A model generated the notes under the pieces. The model did no database searches and was not told where the DNA came from. It was given only the letters and a program-made list of their open reading frames with translations. A stretch of 64,000 nt of DNA from Leptospira ainlahdjerensis (GTDB lineage: Bacteria > Spirochaetota > Leptospiria > Leptospirales > Leptospiraceae). Shown here one piece after another: positions 31,486 through 43,898 of the stretch. The stretch covers positions 186,001 to 250,000 of the forward strand of contig NZ_JAFFPU010000075.1 in assembly GCF_016919175.1 (NCBI RefSeq). Direction: 5' to 3'. The translations under genes were made by a program, and so were the position numbers. Positions within the stretch are counted from its first letter, which is position 1. The number at the start of each line of letters is the position of its first letter.

Positions 31486-32064
31486 TCTTTATAAACTCCT
31501 TGGGTTTAAACTTTCACACAATCCTTCAAAACTATCCATAGCTCATTTGTGAGTTATCGTAAAGATTCCCCATCACAATTGTCATATTTAGAATGGAAAT
31601 TTATGGTCAAACGGCTTTATCGAATATTTCCTAACGGATTATAATTACGAAGTTGAAGATACGATTGACTTTTTTTATTCTACGTCAACCGATTGAAGAC
31701 GCATACCTTCTCGCACCGAAAATTTTGAATCTTGATTTTACTTCGGATGAACCCGAAAGCCGTTTTAAGTCCTTTAGAAAAAAGATGTTTTCGGAAATCC
31801 GTCGAAAATTCCGTTAAGTTTACTGATTCAAATTTTAAAATGTGGAAAGAATAAAACGAAAACGTTCTCAAAAACTTCACCGGCGAAAACACGATTGGGA
31901 ACAGCAGAGGTTTCTTTCGAATCCAAACGATAGAATACAGGACATTGAAATAGGATTCTTATTTTTTTTCGGACTGAATACTCTTCGAGAGAAAACGTAT
32001 CATAGTCTCTTTCTCATCGTGTTTCTTTCGAAATCAAAAACACTTCAAATTACGTGAATTCAAA
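31486..32064. other. Intergenic gap with no recognised feature
   Basis: About 580 bases between two minus-strand genes. The right-hand part is the 3' side of the methyltransferase gene, and the left-hand part must contain the promoter of the repeat lipoprotein. I see no gene, repeat or RNA structure that I can support. Confidence 0.5.
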
Positions 32065-33246
32065 TTATCTCGTAAAAACCGCGACACTTTCCAGATGACT
32101 CGTATGCGGAAATAAATCCACCGGAGTCAATTTTTGATATTGGAAAGATTTTGTAAGTTCCAACGCGTCCCTCCTCAAAGTTTCCGGATTACAGGAAACA
32201 TAAAGAATTCTTCCAACTTTAGAATTTAATAATATTCTTTTGGTTTCCGGATCCAATCCTTCCCTCGGCGGATCCACGATAACGACGTCCGGTTTTTCAT
32301 TCAAAGACGATTGTAACGTCTGAAGAACTTTACCTTTCATAAAGATCGCGTTCTCCACTTGATTCGCTTTTGCGGCCCCGATCGCGGAACGGATGGAATT
32401 CGGATTTTCCTCCAAACCAATCACTTTTTTGGATTTGGAAGCTGAGTAAAGGGTGATCGTACCGATCCCGCAATATGCGTCCACGACGACGGAATTGGAC
32501 GGAAGGTCTTCTAATACAAGGTTATAAAGGTTTTCAATCTGAAACGGATTCACTTGGAAAAACGTGGAAAGGCCGATCTGGAAATTCAGCCCCCCTATTC
32601 TTTCTTTGATAAAATGTCTTCCGTACCAGGTTGTTTCCTTTTCCCCGAGGACCACTTTTGTATTTCTCTGATTTACATTCTGCAGGATTCCGACCACTTC
32701 CGCCTTCGACTTTTCCTGGATTAAGAATTGTTTAATATACGAATGTAAGCTGTTTGTTATATTCTTCCTTCCCGGAATTTCGCTCGCATTCGTAACGATT
32801 CCTACGAGAATTTCCTGAGACGCGTGTGCCTTTCTCAAAACGATATGTCTTAAAAGACCGTTCCCGTTTTTTTCAAAGTAAGGACTGAGACTTTCAGTTC
32901 TAGCCCAGTGTCGAATTGCGGAAGCTACGGTTGTCAAGTCAGCGTCCTGAATTCTACATTCTTTCTGATCGATGATAAAAGTATTTTCCTTGTTGTGCAG
33001 TCCGAGAGTAAGAATCGTCTTTTTACCGATCTTACGATGTCCAAAAGGAAGTTGAACCTTATGACGGTACATCTGATCCTTGGGACTTTTTACGATCGTT
33101 CTAATCTCCAATCCCTTAAACCCGCCGAATTGTTTTTCAATCTCATCCTGTTTTAGCTGAAGTTGTTTTTCATAACCGATATGCAAACGATCACAGCCGG
33201 CGCATTCCGGGTAGTGTTGACAGGACTGACTAGCGGGAGGTTTCAT
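32065..33246 (-). CDS. RlmD/TrmA-family RNA 5-methyluridine methyltransferase
   Basis: A 393-residue protein. The N-terminal Cys9, Cys15, Cys18 and Cys97 give the Cx5Cx2C...C pattern of the [4Fe-4S] cluster in RumA/RlmD. The SAM motif is VVDAYCGIGTITLY, followed by VIVDPPREGLD and the catalytic YVSCNPETLRRD. These enzymes methylate C5 of uridine in 23S rRNA or tRNA with SAM. There is no N-terminal TRAM domain, which RlmD of E. coli has, so the exact target (U1939, U747 or U54) is not decided. Confidence 0.9.
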   Translation of the reverse strand: MKPPASQSCQHYPECAGCDRLHIGYEKQLQLKQDEIEKQFGGFKGLEIRTIVKSPKDQMYRHKVQLPFGHRKIGKKTILTLGLHNKENTFIIDQKECRIQDADLTTVASAIRHWARTESLSPYFEKNGNGLLRHIVLRKAHASQEILVGIVTNASEIPGRKNITNSLHSYIKQFLIQEKSKAEVVGILQNVNQRNTKVVLGEKETTWYGRHFIKERIGGLNFQIGLSTFFQVNPFQIENLYNLVLEDLPSNSVVVDAYCGIGTITLYSASKSKKVIGLEENPNSIRSAIGAAKANQVENAIFMKGKVLQTLQSSLNEKPDVVIVDPPREGLDPETKRILLNSKVGRILYVSCNPETLRRDALELTKSFQYQKLTPVDLFPHTSHLESVAVFTR

Positions 33247-33305
33247 TCTCCTTTCAGGCTTTTGATCCTCTCCGGTCTGTCAATTGAATTCGCTCTTCGA
33301 AGTAT

Positions 33306-33887
33306 TTACATCAGATAGATTTTTCCGTGTTTGTCCTTGATCATCGGATCGGCTCCGTGTTTGAGAAGAAGCTCCGCGAACTCCGACATTCCGTGCGAGG
33401 ACTTCGCCAAATTCATACAAGTTACTCCGTCGAAATCCTGCACATTCGGATCCGCGCCCTTCTCCAAAAGAATTTGAAAAGGTAAAAGTTTTCCTTCGTT
33501 TACACAGTGATGAAGAGGACTCATCCCGTTTATATCTTTTTGATTGAGGTCCGCTCCGAAAAAAATCAGGAGGGATAAAAGCTCGGGCGAAGAATCTTCC
33601 AAAATAGAATGGATCAACGGTGTCAAACCCGTGGTTTCATCAGGTTGATTCGGATCGGCTAAAAATTCAAAAAGGATTTCAACGATTCTCAAATTCTGAT
33701 ATTTAACGGCGAGAGAGACGGGACTCATTCCGTAATACGACAATCCGTTCAGGTTCAATCCGCTCAGAAGAAGGTTTCTCAAACGAGAAGTATTTCCCTG
33801 TTTAATCGCTCTAAAAAAGAGAAACCTTTTCCAAAAAGAAATAGCGAGTTCCGGATTCGAATTTTCTTGCAATGTGTTTTGATTCAT
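33306..33887 (-). CDS. Ankyrin-repeat protein
   Basis: A 193-residue protein with about four to five ankyrin repeats from residue 35 to the end; clear ones are GMSPVSLAVKYQNLRIVEILF, TGLTPLIHSILEDSSPELLSL, NGMSPLHHCVNEGKLLPFQIL and GVTCMNLAKSSHGMSEFAELL without their loops. There is no signal peptide, so it is probably a cytoplasmic protein-binding module. It starts 54 bases after the AraC-type gene on the same strand and may be the last gene of that operon. Confidence 0.87.
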   Translation of the reverse strand: MNQNTLQENSNPELAISFWKRFLFFRAIKQGNTSRLRNLLLSGLNLNGLSYYGMSPVSLAVKYQNLRIVEILFEFLADPNQPDETTGLTPLIHSILEDSSPELLSLLIFFGADLNQKDINGMSPLHHCVNEGKLLPFQILLEKGADPNVQDFDGVTCMNLAKSSHGMSEFAELLLKHGADPMIKDKHGKIYLM

Positions 33888-33941
33888 TTCCCTCTCCCTA
33901 GCCGAAGTAGATTCGAACTACCGCTAACTTCGTATATTATA

Positions 33942-34778
33942 CTAGAAAGAATGCGGTCTTGTATTGTAAAAAAGAGACAAAACTCGATCCCTGACCCCGT
34001 ACCAAACCAACGGAGAATAACCGGAAAGAGCGCCAAATTCTTTGGTCAGATGAGATTGATCGTAATAACCCGCACTAAGAGCAAGTTCGCTGAGATTTTG
34101 ATTTTCCAATTTCATCCAAGCGGCGTTTTGAAAACGAACGACTCTCGCAAATTCTTTCGGATTGTATCCGATTCTTTCTTGGAATTTTCTTTCCAAAGTT
34201 TTCTTGATCACACCCAAATCCTGAGTCAATTGCGAGATCGGAATCCTTCCTTTGCTATTCGCGATCCTTCTCACTGCCTCGACGATCACAGGCTCCGTTT
34301 CTTTTTTAGAATTTAATAATTTTCTAAAGTACTCGTTTGAAAGCACCACGCGCTCATCGAAAGAATTCGAATCCCGGATTCGATTTACGAAATCCGAATA
34401 TCGATTGTTGTTCGGGATCTGCAGATCGTTCAAATGGCTCCGAACTTCTTTTCCGGGAATTTTGAAAAATTCATAAAAGGATCCGGGAAACATTCTTATA
34501 TTAAAAAAACCGACTTTCCCCTGGGGGGAAATCAGAAAGGGAGAAAGATGATTTCCGATGATATGTCCCTGGGAAGAATTCCATTCTCCCATTCCTTCCT
34601 GAACGGTTCCGAATAAAATCGGATCCCGATAGGAAATATGAATCTCATTCTCGACGGAAGGGAAAATTTTTGGGAACTCGATCTGAATCGATGCCGAATC
34701 GGAATCGGACTCCCAACCCCAATAACATCCGATCCAAGGCGTTAACTCCGGATCACATGGTGAAAAAAGTATTTTCAT
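33942..34778 (-). CDS. AraC-family transcriptional regulator
   Basis: A 278-residue protein. The N-terminal 150 residues are a sensor-like domain of the DUF6597 kind, and the C-terminal part is an AraC DNA-binding domain: ISQLTQDLGVIKKTLERKF, then LALSAGYYDQSHLTKEF and GYSPL. Its start overlaps the stop of the acyl-CoA thioesterase gene by 4 bases, so it is cotranslated with it. That operon position suggests regulation of fatty-acyl or CoA-related metabolism or self-regulation of the unit; this is inference. The ligand is unknown. Confidence 0.87.
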   Translation of the reverse strand: MKILFSPCDPELTPWIGCYWGWESDSDSASIQIEFPKIFPSVENEIHISYRDPILFGTVQEGMGEWNSSQGHIIGNHLSPFLISPQGKVGFFNIRMFPGSFYEFFKIPGKEVRSHLNDLQIPNNNRYSDFVNRIRDSNSFDERVVLSNEYFRKLLNSKKETEPVIVEAVRRIANSKGRIPISQLTQDLGVIKKTLERKFQERIGYNPKEFARVVRFQNAAWMKLENQNLSELALSAGYYDQSHLTKEFGALSGYSPLVWYGVRDRVLSLFYNTRPHSF

Positions 34779-35260
34779 TTGGAATTTCGAATTTTTTTCA
34801 CCAACTCCCGATTGGATTCCTGTCTTAACACCGCATTCTTAAATCTTCTTGTCTCGTCTTCAGTTTCCGGTTTGATCTGCGGGACGGGACACGGCTTTTT
34901 CGTTTCGTCTAACGCGACAAAAGTGAGATAAGCAGTGGTCGCGCGTACGACCGTTCCCGTATAAGGATTTTCTTTCGAGACCTGAACCCCGACTTCCATT
35001 GAAGTTCTTCCGGTATAATTCACGCTCGCTTTTAAGATTACGTGATCTCCGACTTCGATCGGCGCAATAAAATTCAACCGATCGACGCTCGCGGTAACGG
35101 CCTCTTTCCCGCAATGTCTTTGAGCTACCATGACCGCGATCATATCGATCCAATACATGAGAGTTCCTCCGAACAAGGTTCCATAATGATTGGCCTGATC
35201 GGGCATAACGATATGTCTAGTTTCGACGGAACTCTGACTTGGTGTTTTTAAATTTTCCAT
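34775..35260 (-). CDS. Hotdog-fold acyl-CoA thioesterase
   Basis: A 161-residue single-hotdog protein of the YciA/acyl-CoA thioesterase type. The markers are the N-terminal PDQANHYGTLFGGTLMYWID block, where Asn and Gly-Gly precede the long helix, and the strands DRLNFIAPIEVGDHV and TAYLTFVALDE. It hydrolyses acyl-CoA to acid and CoA in the cytoplasm. It lies between the GNAT gene (4-base gap) and the AraC regulator (4-base overlap), so the three form a tight operon. Confidence 0.9.
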   Translation of the reverse strand: MENLKTPSQSSVETRHIVMPDQANHYGTLFGGTLMYWIDMIAVMVAQRHCGKEAVTASVDRLNFIAPIEVGDHVILKASVNYTGRTSMEVGVQVSKENPYTGTVVRATTAYLTFVALDETKKPCPVPQIKPETEDETRRFKNAVLRQESNRELVKKIRNSK

Positions 35261-35264
35261 TCGA

Positions 35265-35897
35265 TTATTTTAATATACTTCTTTCCACTTCCATGTAGAA
35301 ATGATCGGGCACTTTTCCCGTCGGCCCGCCGAAACTTCTCGCATCCACTGTCCGAAAACCCAATCCTTTGTAGAGTTGAATCGCCGTTTCGTTCTTTTGC
35401 GAAACGTCCAAGGAAAGAGTTTTGAATTCGGGGAATGTCTTTGCCATAAATCGAATCAATTCTTTTCCGATTCCCTTTCCTCTATGTTTTTCGGAAACCG
35501 CGATATGTCCCAAGTAAAGTCTTCCGGTTTTTGGAGGACGTATCATTCCCTCCGTAACAAGACCTCGAGCGATTACTTTCGGAGCGGAAAAACCATAAAC
35601 AGCAAGGATCCTCAGAGCCGTTCCTCCGTTTAACAAGAGAAAAGACGGTTGACGATAACTCAGGATCGCGCCTACAACTTCCCCGTTTAACTCGGCCACA
35701 AAGTGATTTTTGTAGGAGATCGTGTTTCCTCTTTTGATAAACGAAGTGCTCAGAAAATCAAAAGGAGTGTTAGATCCTTGAGTAAAAACGTAATCCCAAG
35801 CGGCCGGACCGGAAGAATAGATCAAAGGAACAATTTCGTCCACGTCTTTCGGTTGGGCCGAACGAATGATGATCGATGAATTCAATGTTTTCCCCAT
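35265..35897 (-). CDS. GNAT-family N-acetyltransferase
   Basis: A 210-residue protein with a complete GNAT fold. The acetyl-CoA loop is HRGKGIGKELI near residue 140, preceded by the strand LYLGHIAV and followed by LSLDVSQKNETAIQLYKGLGF. It transfers an acetyl group from acetyl-CoA to an unknown amine. It is the first gene of an operon with the thioesterase and AraC regulator, both dealing with or near CoA chemistry. Confidence 0.9.
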   Translation of the reverse strand: MGKTLNSSIIIRSAQPKDVDEIVPLIYSSGPAAWDYVFTQGSNTPFDFLSTSFIKRGNTISYKNHFVAELNGEVVGAILSYRQPSFLLLNGGTALRILAVYGFSAPKVIARGLVTEGMIRPPKTGRLYLGHIAVSEKHRGKGIGKELIRFMAKTFPEFKTLSLDVSQKNETAIQLYKGLGFRTVDARSFGGPTGKVPDHFYMEVERSILK

Positions 35898-35935
35898 TTG
35901 ATTTTCGCTCTAAGTTACAAGGATTTGTTCCCGAC

Positions 35936-36577
35936 TCAAGCGAGAAATTCCCTTTCATTGACCTTGAGAATGGCGCGAAGAACGTCGCTTCGAGTGATCA
36001 TTCCTATCACCTGGGTCTGTTCATTCACGACCGGAAGACAACCGATTCGTTCCTCAAAAAGAACTTTCGAAATTTCTCCGATTCCCGCATACATCTGAAC
36101 CGAGAGAACTTTTGTTTTCATAATGTCGCCTATCGTTTTTGCTAACCCGACTTCTTTGCCCCGGGTCAACTGCCATCGCATCCAATCCCGATCAGAGAGA
36201 ATGCCGCATAATGTAGATTCTTCTTTGATCACCGGAACGTGTCGAAATCCTTTTTGAAAAAAAATTTCGTCCGCTCTTTCGATCGGATCGTTTTCTTCAA
36301 AGCTGACCACGGGAGAACTCATCAGATCCCGAGCAGTCAAGGAGGACAAAAATTCTCCTTGTTTGGATCTTACTTCTCCCAAAGAAGAATTGGCTTTGTA
36401 TTCGGAACTCGCTCCCTCGGAAAAACCTTTGGAAACAGTCTCCCTCTCCGATTTGTCTTCAGTTTCTATTTTTTTAGAAGCCTTTGATGGCGGAACCGCA
36501 TGCAAAGGATGAACGATCTCCGGTCGCGCGGGAGGAATATAAGGTTCCGGAACACCGCGAGAAATCCAGAAGAACAA
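35936..36577 (-). CDS. Tandem CBS-domain protein
   Basis: A 213-residue protein: a Pro/Ser/Glu-rich N-terminal 75 residues of low complexity, then two CBS domains (about 80-140 and 150-207), with [38 protein letters not shown], and [19 protein letters not shown] as markers. CBS pairs bind adenine nucleotides and sense energy or second-messenger state. The start is a TTG directly after the stop of the J-domain gene, with GAGG about 9 bases upstream, so the two are cotranscribed. Confidence 0.85.
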   Translation of the reverse strand: MFFWISRGVPEPYIPPARPEIVHPLHAVPPSKASKKIETEDKSERETVSKGFSEGASSEYKANSSLGEVRSKQGEFLSSLTARDLMSSPVVSFEENDPIERADEIFFQKGFRHVPVIKEESTLCGILSDRDWMRWQLTRGKEVGLAKTIGDIMKTKVLSVQMYAGIGEISKVLFEERIGCLPVVNEQTQVIGMITRSDVLRAILKVNEREFLA

Positions 36578-37453
36578 CTAACTCATCCTCATGATCAAAA
36601 AATTATAGGAAGCGATGATTCTCTGAGTCATTTCCAATCCATCCTTGTTGATGTCCGGATGATACTTCTTGATCAACTCTTTGAATCTTTTTTTCAATTC
36701 TTCCAAAGTACAAGGCGCGTCAAATCCGAGAACGTCGAGATGTCTTTGTGTTTCCGGATCCATCTCTTGAAACACGGATACGGGTTTTTTCTTTTTCGGT
36801 TTTTTGCGAAACGCTCCGAACAACTCATAATAAGCTCGGTCTCTGTATTCTCTTGTGATTTCGCGAAGATGAAACAGCTTTGTATTGAGAATCGAAAAGA
36901 TATGGTTTTTTAAAAAGATATCCGCACCGAAATCGTTTTGAATCGATTTCAATTCCATAAAATCGGAAATTCCGTTCTCTACGATTCTTTCAAAATTAAA
37001 TTTATCATCGAAGTAAGAATCGAACGCATCGTCAAAGTCGATCGTTGCGGAGGACAAAAGCAAAAGAAGTTCCTTATCCAGCTCGTGTCTTTCCAGTCGA
37101 TTCTGGATGTTTTCCTTGAGGTTGATTTGAAGTTCTGCGAGATGATTGTCGTCGAAGTATATTCCACTTTTTGCAAATTCCTCTCCGATCCCTTCTATCT
37201 TAAGAATTTTCGAGAGTAATTGTATGAGAGAATCCGCCTGAGTCTCATTAAACCCGGAAGCGGCCCTGGAGGAAAAATGAACTTCGTTTCGAAGGTCGTA
37301 AAAAATTCTATAATAATCCTCCTTACGAATGTTCAAAGCGGAGATAATTTTTTCAACGGAGATATACCACTCGCAGTTCGTACATCCGGATTGAATGTCG
37401 AAAATGATGTCCTCCAGAGAGGAGCGAATCTGTTCAAAACTTCGAGTTTGCAT
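36578..37453 (-). CDS. J-domain (DnaJ-like) protein with a novel N-terminal region
   Basis: A 291-residue protein. The last 65 residues are a J domain with HPD at 265-267 (KKYHPDINK), which stimulates Hsp70/DnaK ATPase. Residues 1-220 form a helical, acidic domain I do not recognise, with Cys22 and Cys25 (GCTNC) near its start. The J domain at the C-terminus is unusual compared with DnaJ, where it comes first. A cytoplasmic co-chaperone with a specific client is likely. It is followed without a gap by the CBS gene. Confidence 0.85.
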   Translation of the reverse strand: MQTRSFEQIRSSLEDIIFDIQSGCTNCEWYISVEKIISALNIRKEDYYRIFYDLRNEVHFSSRAASGFNETQADSLIQLLSKILKIEGIGEEFAKSGIYFDDNHLAELQINLKENIQNRLERHELDKELLLLLSSATIDFDDAFDSYFDDKFNFERIVENGISDFMELKSIQNDFGADIFLKNHIFSILNTKLFHLREITREYRDRAYYELFGAFRKKPKKKKPVSVFQEMDPETQRHLDVLGFDAPCTLEELKKRFKELIKKYHPDINKDGLEMTQRIIASYNFLIMRMS

Positions 37454-37598
37454 TCTCTTCTACTTCCAGATTTTCAACCCCGCTAAATCCGTTCATCAAT
37501 TCTTTTTCAGATTCTTCTCTAAGAATCCGAAACGGAATTCTTCCTGAACGTTGAAAAAAGGTTTGCTCGGATGCTTTCTTAACCCCATCCATCCTAAT

Positions 37599-40027
<2,429 letters not shown>

Positions 40028-40094
40028 TCTTACGTTGAATCCGATTCTTAAAAAAAACATAGGAAAAAAAACGTACCAAATTAGAATGTACTGC

Positions 40095-41867
40095 ATGCGG
40101 AACCGGATTCAATTCATCATAGCCTCGTGTTTATTCTTTTCCTATTCTCTCAATGCCGACACTTTTATCAAAACGAGTTCCGAGTCGTTCTCGCCGAATT
40201 GGGACGGAAGAAACGATACGGTAGAATTTAGAATTTCCAAATCCGCGCTTCCCCGTTTGTTCGACTGGGAATTGGTCGTCAAAAACGCGGGTGATGATAT
40301 CGTAAAAACGTTTCGAGCCGATCACAGAAGAAAAAGAGGATTCTCCCTTCTTCCATTTTTGCAAGACGAGAATACACTTTCTCCATTAGAGATTACGATT
40401 CCGGAATCGATTCTCTGGAGCGGTGAAGATTCGAAAGGTTTTTTATTACCGGATGGGGAATACAAATACAGACTACGATTGGTTACGGAGAATAAGGAAA
40501 ATCTTTTATCGGAAGAAAAATCCATCCTGCTTGATTCTCATCCTCCGAACTCGGAACTCGGCTCGAAAACGAGGGTTCTTTTTTTAACAGGAGACCGTTC
40601 CTCATCCAGAATCAACATCTCGCAAAAAGCGATCGGAGAATCCGGAGACAACTTCACTGGAGAATTTTTGAATTCCGAAGGAAAGGTAGTAAAATCCTAT
40701 TCTTGGAAGTACAAAGAGGTGCCTTCCAACTTGAGTTGGGACGGTACCGATTATTCGAATAAACAACTTCCGAGCGGTATCTATTCCTATCGATTGACCG
40801 CGTTTGACAAAGGAAAAAACGAATCCATAACTTTGTTAAACGACTTAACGATTCGAAACGAAACCTCGGGAGTCGATTTGTATTCCGATTCAAAATTGTA
40901 TTCCTATCTTCCCGGGAGTGTGAAAAATTCGATAAGGTTCCATACCTTTATTTCTCCGAAAATCAAATCCGATTCTTATGAAATCGAAATTTTTCAAAAA
41001 AACGGAAACGAAGAAAAGAACGTCTATCGTCTCAGGGATACGGGAGAACCGTCTCCGGAATGGAGATGGGATCTCAGAAATCAGGCTGGAGATTTTATTT
41101 CCTCGGGCATTTATCATTACAGACTAACGATTCACAGTCGATACGAACGTTATCAGTCCTTTCCGTCTTTTTTTCAGATCACAAAAGATTCTTTCGAACT
41201 TTCAGTTTCGGTTTCTCCGAAAGAATTCACTCCCGATAACGACGGCAAAAACGACGTCTTAAAAATCTCCCTCGACGCGCAAGGGATTCCTCTTCAATTC
41301 TGGGAAATCACGTTATACGAAACACCGCCTTATACGGGTTTGAAAAAAAAGATCAAAACCTGGTCGGGTAACGGCGCGCCTTGTCAAGAAATTCACTGGG
41401 AAGGATTGGACGAAACCGGCGTTAGGGTCGGCTCGTTGAGCGACTTCTACTTCGACTGGAAATTTACCGACGTCTTGGGAAGAGAATCGAGCGGCAGCGG
41501 CGCGGAATTTAAAACCGGAATTCTGGTTTTAGAAGAAGATAGCCATCTCCGAATTTCGATCCCGGAATCGCAGGTGGAAGCAAGGTGGTGGTCCCTTCCC
41601 GGAAAAGTCAGATCTTTGTTAAACGAATTCCCCGGATATAAAATCGAAGTACAATCCCATTCTTCCCACCAAGGCGACGAAGAAGTCAATCAAGTGACCA
41701 CCGAAGAACGCGCGAGAATCGCGTCTGAATATTTCTTTTCCAAATCCGTTCCGTTCGGTAGAATTCGGTTTCGAGGTTACGGAGAAACTCTTCCTTTGAT
41801 TCCGGGTTCCGGAAAATACGAAGCCGATAAAAATCAGAGAATCGATTTTTATCTTTCACCTCAATAA
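40095..41867 (+). CDS. Exported Ig-like (FlgD-type) protein with C-terminal OmpA-like domain
   Basis: A 590-residue protein from the ATG at 40095; a Met three codons upstream is equally possible, while the longer open frame back to 39891 lies inside the Nudix gene and was rejected. The signal ends at about YSLNA. Next is a [15 protein letters not shown] segment, then repeated FlgD/gliding-type Ig units ([26 protein letters not shown] is one, shown here only by its core WDGTD and GIYSYRL), a second [14 protein letters not shown] unit, and an OmpA-like peptidoglycan-binding domain in the last 100 residues ([16 protein letters not shown], [17 protein letters not shown]). It is probably attached to peptidoglycan in the periplasm. 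Confidence 0.8.
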   Translation: MRNRIQFIIASCLFFSYSLNADTFIKTSSESFSPNWDGRNDTVEFRISKSALPRLFDWELVVKNAGDDIVKTFRADHRRKRGFSLLPFLQDENTLSPLEITIPESILWSGEDSKGFLLPDGEYKYRLRLVTENKENLLSEEKSILLDSHPPNSELGSKTRVLFLTGDRSSSRINISQKAIGESGDNFTGEFLNSEGKVVKSYSWKYKEVPSNLSWDGTDYSNKQLPSGIYSYRLTAFDKGKNESITLLNDLTIRNETSGVDLYSDSKLYSYLPGSVKNSIRFHTFISPKIKSDSYEIEIFQKNGNEEKNVYRLRDTGEPSPEWRWDLRNQAGDFISSGIYHYRLTIHSRYERYQSFPSFFQITKDSFELSVSVSPKEFTPDNDGKNDVLKISLDAQGIPLQFWEITLYETPPYTGLKKKIKTWSGNGAPCQEIHWEGLDETGVRVGSLSDFYFDWKFTDVLGRESSGSGAEFKTGILVLEEDSHLRISIPESQVEARWWSLPGKVRSLLNEFPGYKIEVQSHSSHQGDEEVNQVTTEERARIASEYFFSKSVPFGRIRFRGYGETLPLIPGSGKYEADKNQRIDFYLSPQ

Positions 41868-41871
41868 CGTT

Positions 41872-42618
41872 ATGTGCACTGCGATCATCTACAGAAATCG
41901 GGAGGAAAAAATTCTCGGTTTGGGTTTTAATCGGGACGAATCCGTTAAAAGAAAACCTTCTACACTTCCTCAGAAAATCGGAAACGGCCCCGTTTACGCA
42001 ATCTCTCCATTGGATGGAGACTACGGCGGAACTTGGATCGGGGTCAATTCCTCTCGGGAAATTTTTTGTCTTCTGAATTTTTACGAAGCGACTCTAAAAC
42101 TTTTGAGAAATCCCACCAGCCGCGGTTTACTCGTTCGTTCTTGTTTGTTAAACGAAGTCGATCCCGACAAACTTAAAAAAGTAGACCTACTCAGCTTTTA
42201 TCCTTTCAAATTAGTGCGGATCACCCTCGAAAAAACCGACGTTTTTATTTGGGACGGCGAAGAGCTTGCCGTAACGACTAACGAAGAAACGTTTCAAATC
42301 ATGGGGAGTTCGTTTACACAAGGGCCGAAGGCTCAGGCTTCGAGAGAAGCCGTCTTCAATGAACATTTCCTTCCGAAAACTCTTCCAAACTCCGAAGATT
42401 TTTTGCGCTTATCGAAAAATTTTCTGACTTCGCATATTCCCGAAAAAGGAGCCCTTTCCGCTTGTATGCACCGAAGAGACGCTCATTCGGTTTCAAAAAC
42501 CGAAGTCGTATTAACGGAGAAGTTGTTGACGGTCACATATCAGGATGGTCAACCTTGTGAATCACCGGATCCGGAAGTTCTTAATTTGACTTTGACGGAT
42601 TTTTCGGTCTTAGGATAA
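41872..42618 (+). CDS. NRDE/TANGO2-family protein
   Basis: A 248-residue protein. The N-terminus has the family signature: MCTAIIYRN, then NRDES near residue 20, and GGTWIGVN near 46. The N-terminal Cys2 may be exposed after Met removal, as in Ntn hydrolases, which the family resembles. Eukaryotic TANGO2 is linked to lipid or haem handling; the bacterial role is not established. It starts 4 bases after the OmpA-like gene and runs into a plus-strand group with PilZ. Confidence 0.87.
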   Translation: MCTAIIYRNREEKILGLGFNRDESVKRKPSTLPQKIGNGPVYAISPLDGDYGGTWIGVNSSREIFCLLNFYEATLKLLRNPTSRGLLVRSCLLNEVDPDKLKKVDLLSFYPFKLVRITLEKTDVFIWDGEELAVTTNEETFQIMGSSFTQGPKAQASREAVFNEHFLPKTLPNSEDFLRLSKNFLTSHIPEKGALSACMHRRDAHSVSKTEVVLTEKLLTVTYQDGQPCESPDPEVLNLTLTDFSVLG

Positions 42619-42629
42619 TTGAACTTTAT

Positions 42630-43010
42630 ATGGCCGGCACCAAGTCCTTATTCGACGATTCTTTTGAATACAGAGATCCTGCGATTCAAAAAAGAAAGAA
42701 TGCTCGAGTTAAAATCACCTTAGACGCGGAAATGACGATCAAAGGAAAATCGGAAAGACATCCCGTTACGATTCTCGATATAGGAACCGGAGGAGTCGCT
42801 CTGGATTCAAGAATGACGATGTTCGAAGGTGATCGGATTCACCTTCACGCAAAAATCAACGGAAAAGAGATGACTCTTGAGGCGGAGATCATCCGTTCTT
42901 CCGGGAAAAAAGCGAACAGCATCTTTGTAAACATCGCAGACGATCATAGAAACGAAATCCAAGAGCTGATCCACAAGAAATTTTTTGAAAAAGAAAAGAA
43001 ACTCAACTAA
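42630..43010 (+). CDS. PilZ-domain protein (possible c-di-GMP receptor)
   Basis: A 126-residue single PilZ domain. The RxxxR motif is present (RKNAR, near residues 26-30) and the second motif reads DIGTGG, in place of the canonical D/N-x-S-x-x-G; Ser is Gly, so binding may be altered. PilZ proteins bind cyclic di-GMP and regulate motility or envelope functions by protein contact. It lies 11 bases after the NRDE gene. Leptospira uses several second messengers, and this window also holds cyclases. Confidence 0.85.
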   Translation: MAGTKSLFDDSFEYRDPAIQKRKNARVKITLDAEMTIKGKSERHPVTILDIGTGGVALDSRMTMFEGDRIHLHAKINGKEMTLEAEIIRSSGKKANSIFVNIADDHRNEIQELIHKKFFEKEKKLN

Positions 43011-43142
43011 AATTTCTTCCCGCACGTAATAAGACATTTCTCCGGATTTTCGATCCCACTTTCTAAATCCGACAAAATTCAATTCTCGGAATATTCCATT
43101 TTTTGATTGATTCTACCCTTTTTTCCGAAAACAATATAGCAG

Positions 43143-43889
43143 ATGAAACCGAAAACTCCGAAAAAGAAAACAAAGAACACGACGCGCACGGTAAAAACAA
43201 AAACGCCAAGCAAAAAGATTCCAGTTCAGAGTATTCCCGCACCCGAAATGGAATCCTTTTATGCGAAGATGTTCGCTCGATTTTACGACCGATTTATGGA
43301 TAGAATCGAAAGGACGGTTCTCCACCGAAAACGAAAATATCTCATCCATCCTTTACAGGGAAAAATTCTCGAGATCGGAAGCGGAACCGGAATTAACTTT
43401 CCGATCTATTCGTCCAAGGCGGATGTGATCGCGATCGAACCTTCAATCTCCATGATGGAAAAAGCAAAGGAAAGAATTCGTTCCTTCCAAAGTTCCTCCG
43501 ATTCCAGTCGGCACGCACGGATCAAAATGGAAGTTATAGGTCTTGGAAATCCGGAATTAGAATCCTTAATTCCACCGAAAAGTATGGACGCGATTCTTTT
43601 TACTCTCGTTTTATGTACGGTTCCCGATCCGGTCTATGCGATTCAATTCGCAAAATCCCGATTGAAACGCGGGGGAAAAATTCTGATTCTGGAACATGTT
43701 CAGGCGACTTCAAAAGCCGGACAGATTTTACAAAATCTTCTCAATCCATTTTGGAATCGTTTTGCACAAGGCTGCAATCTGAACAGAGATCCGGCTTCTA
43801 TCCTAAAGGCCGCAGGATTTAAGCCTATAGAAGAATTTCGTTTTAAAAAGACCTTACCCTTTTACCAAGCGATCTACGAATTAAAGTAG
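43143..43889 (+). CDS. Class I SAM-dependent methyltransferase
   Basis: A 248-residue protein. After about 35 very basic residues (Lys/Thr-rich) comes the methyltransferase fold: motif I ILEIGSGTGINFP near 76-88, acidic end of strand 2 (AIEPS) and a later LKRGGKILILEHV strand. It resembles phospholipid or ubiquinone-type C/O-methyltransferases of the methyltransferase 11 class. The basic tail may bind membrane or nucleic acid. The substrate is unknown. It follows the PilZ gene by about 130 bases. Confidence 0.83.
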   Translation: MKPKTPKKKTKNTTRTVKTKTPSKKIPVQSIPAPEMESFYAKMFARFYDRFMDRIERTVLHRKRKYLIHPLQGKILEIGSGTGINFPIYSSKADVIAIEPSISMMEKAKERIRSFQSSSDSSRHARIKMEVIGLGNPELESLIPPKSMDAILFTLVLCTVPDPVYAIQFAKSRLKRGGKILILEHVQATSKAGQILQNLLNPFWNRFAQGCNLNRDPASILKAAGFKPIEEFRFKKTLPFYQAIYELK

Positions 43890-43898
43890 AATGATCGT

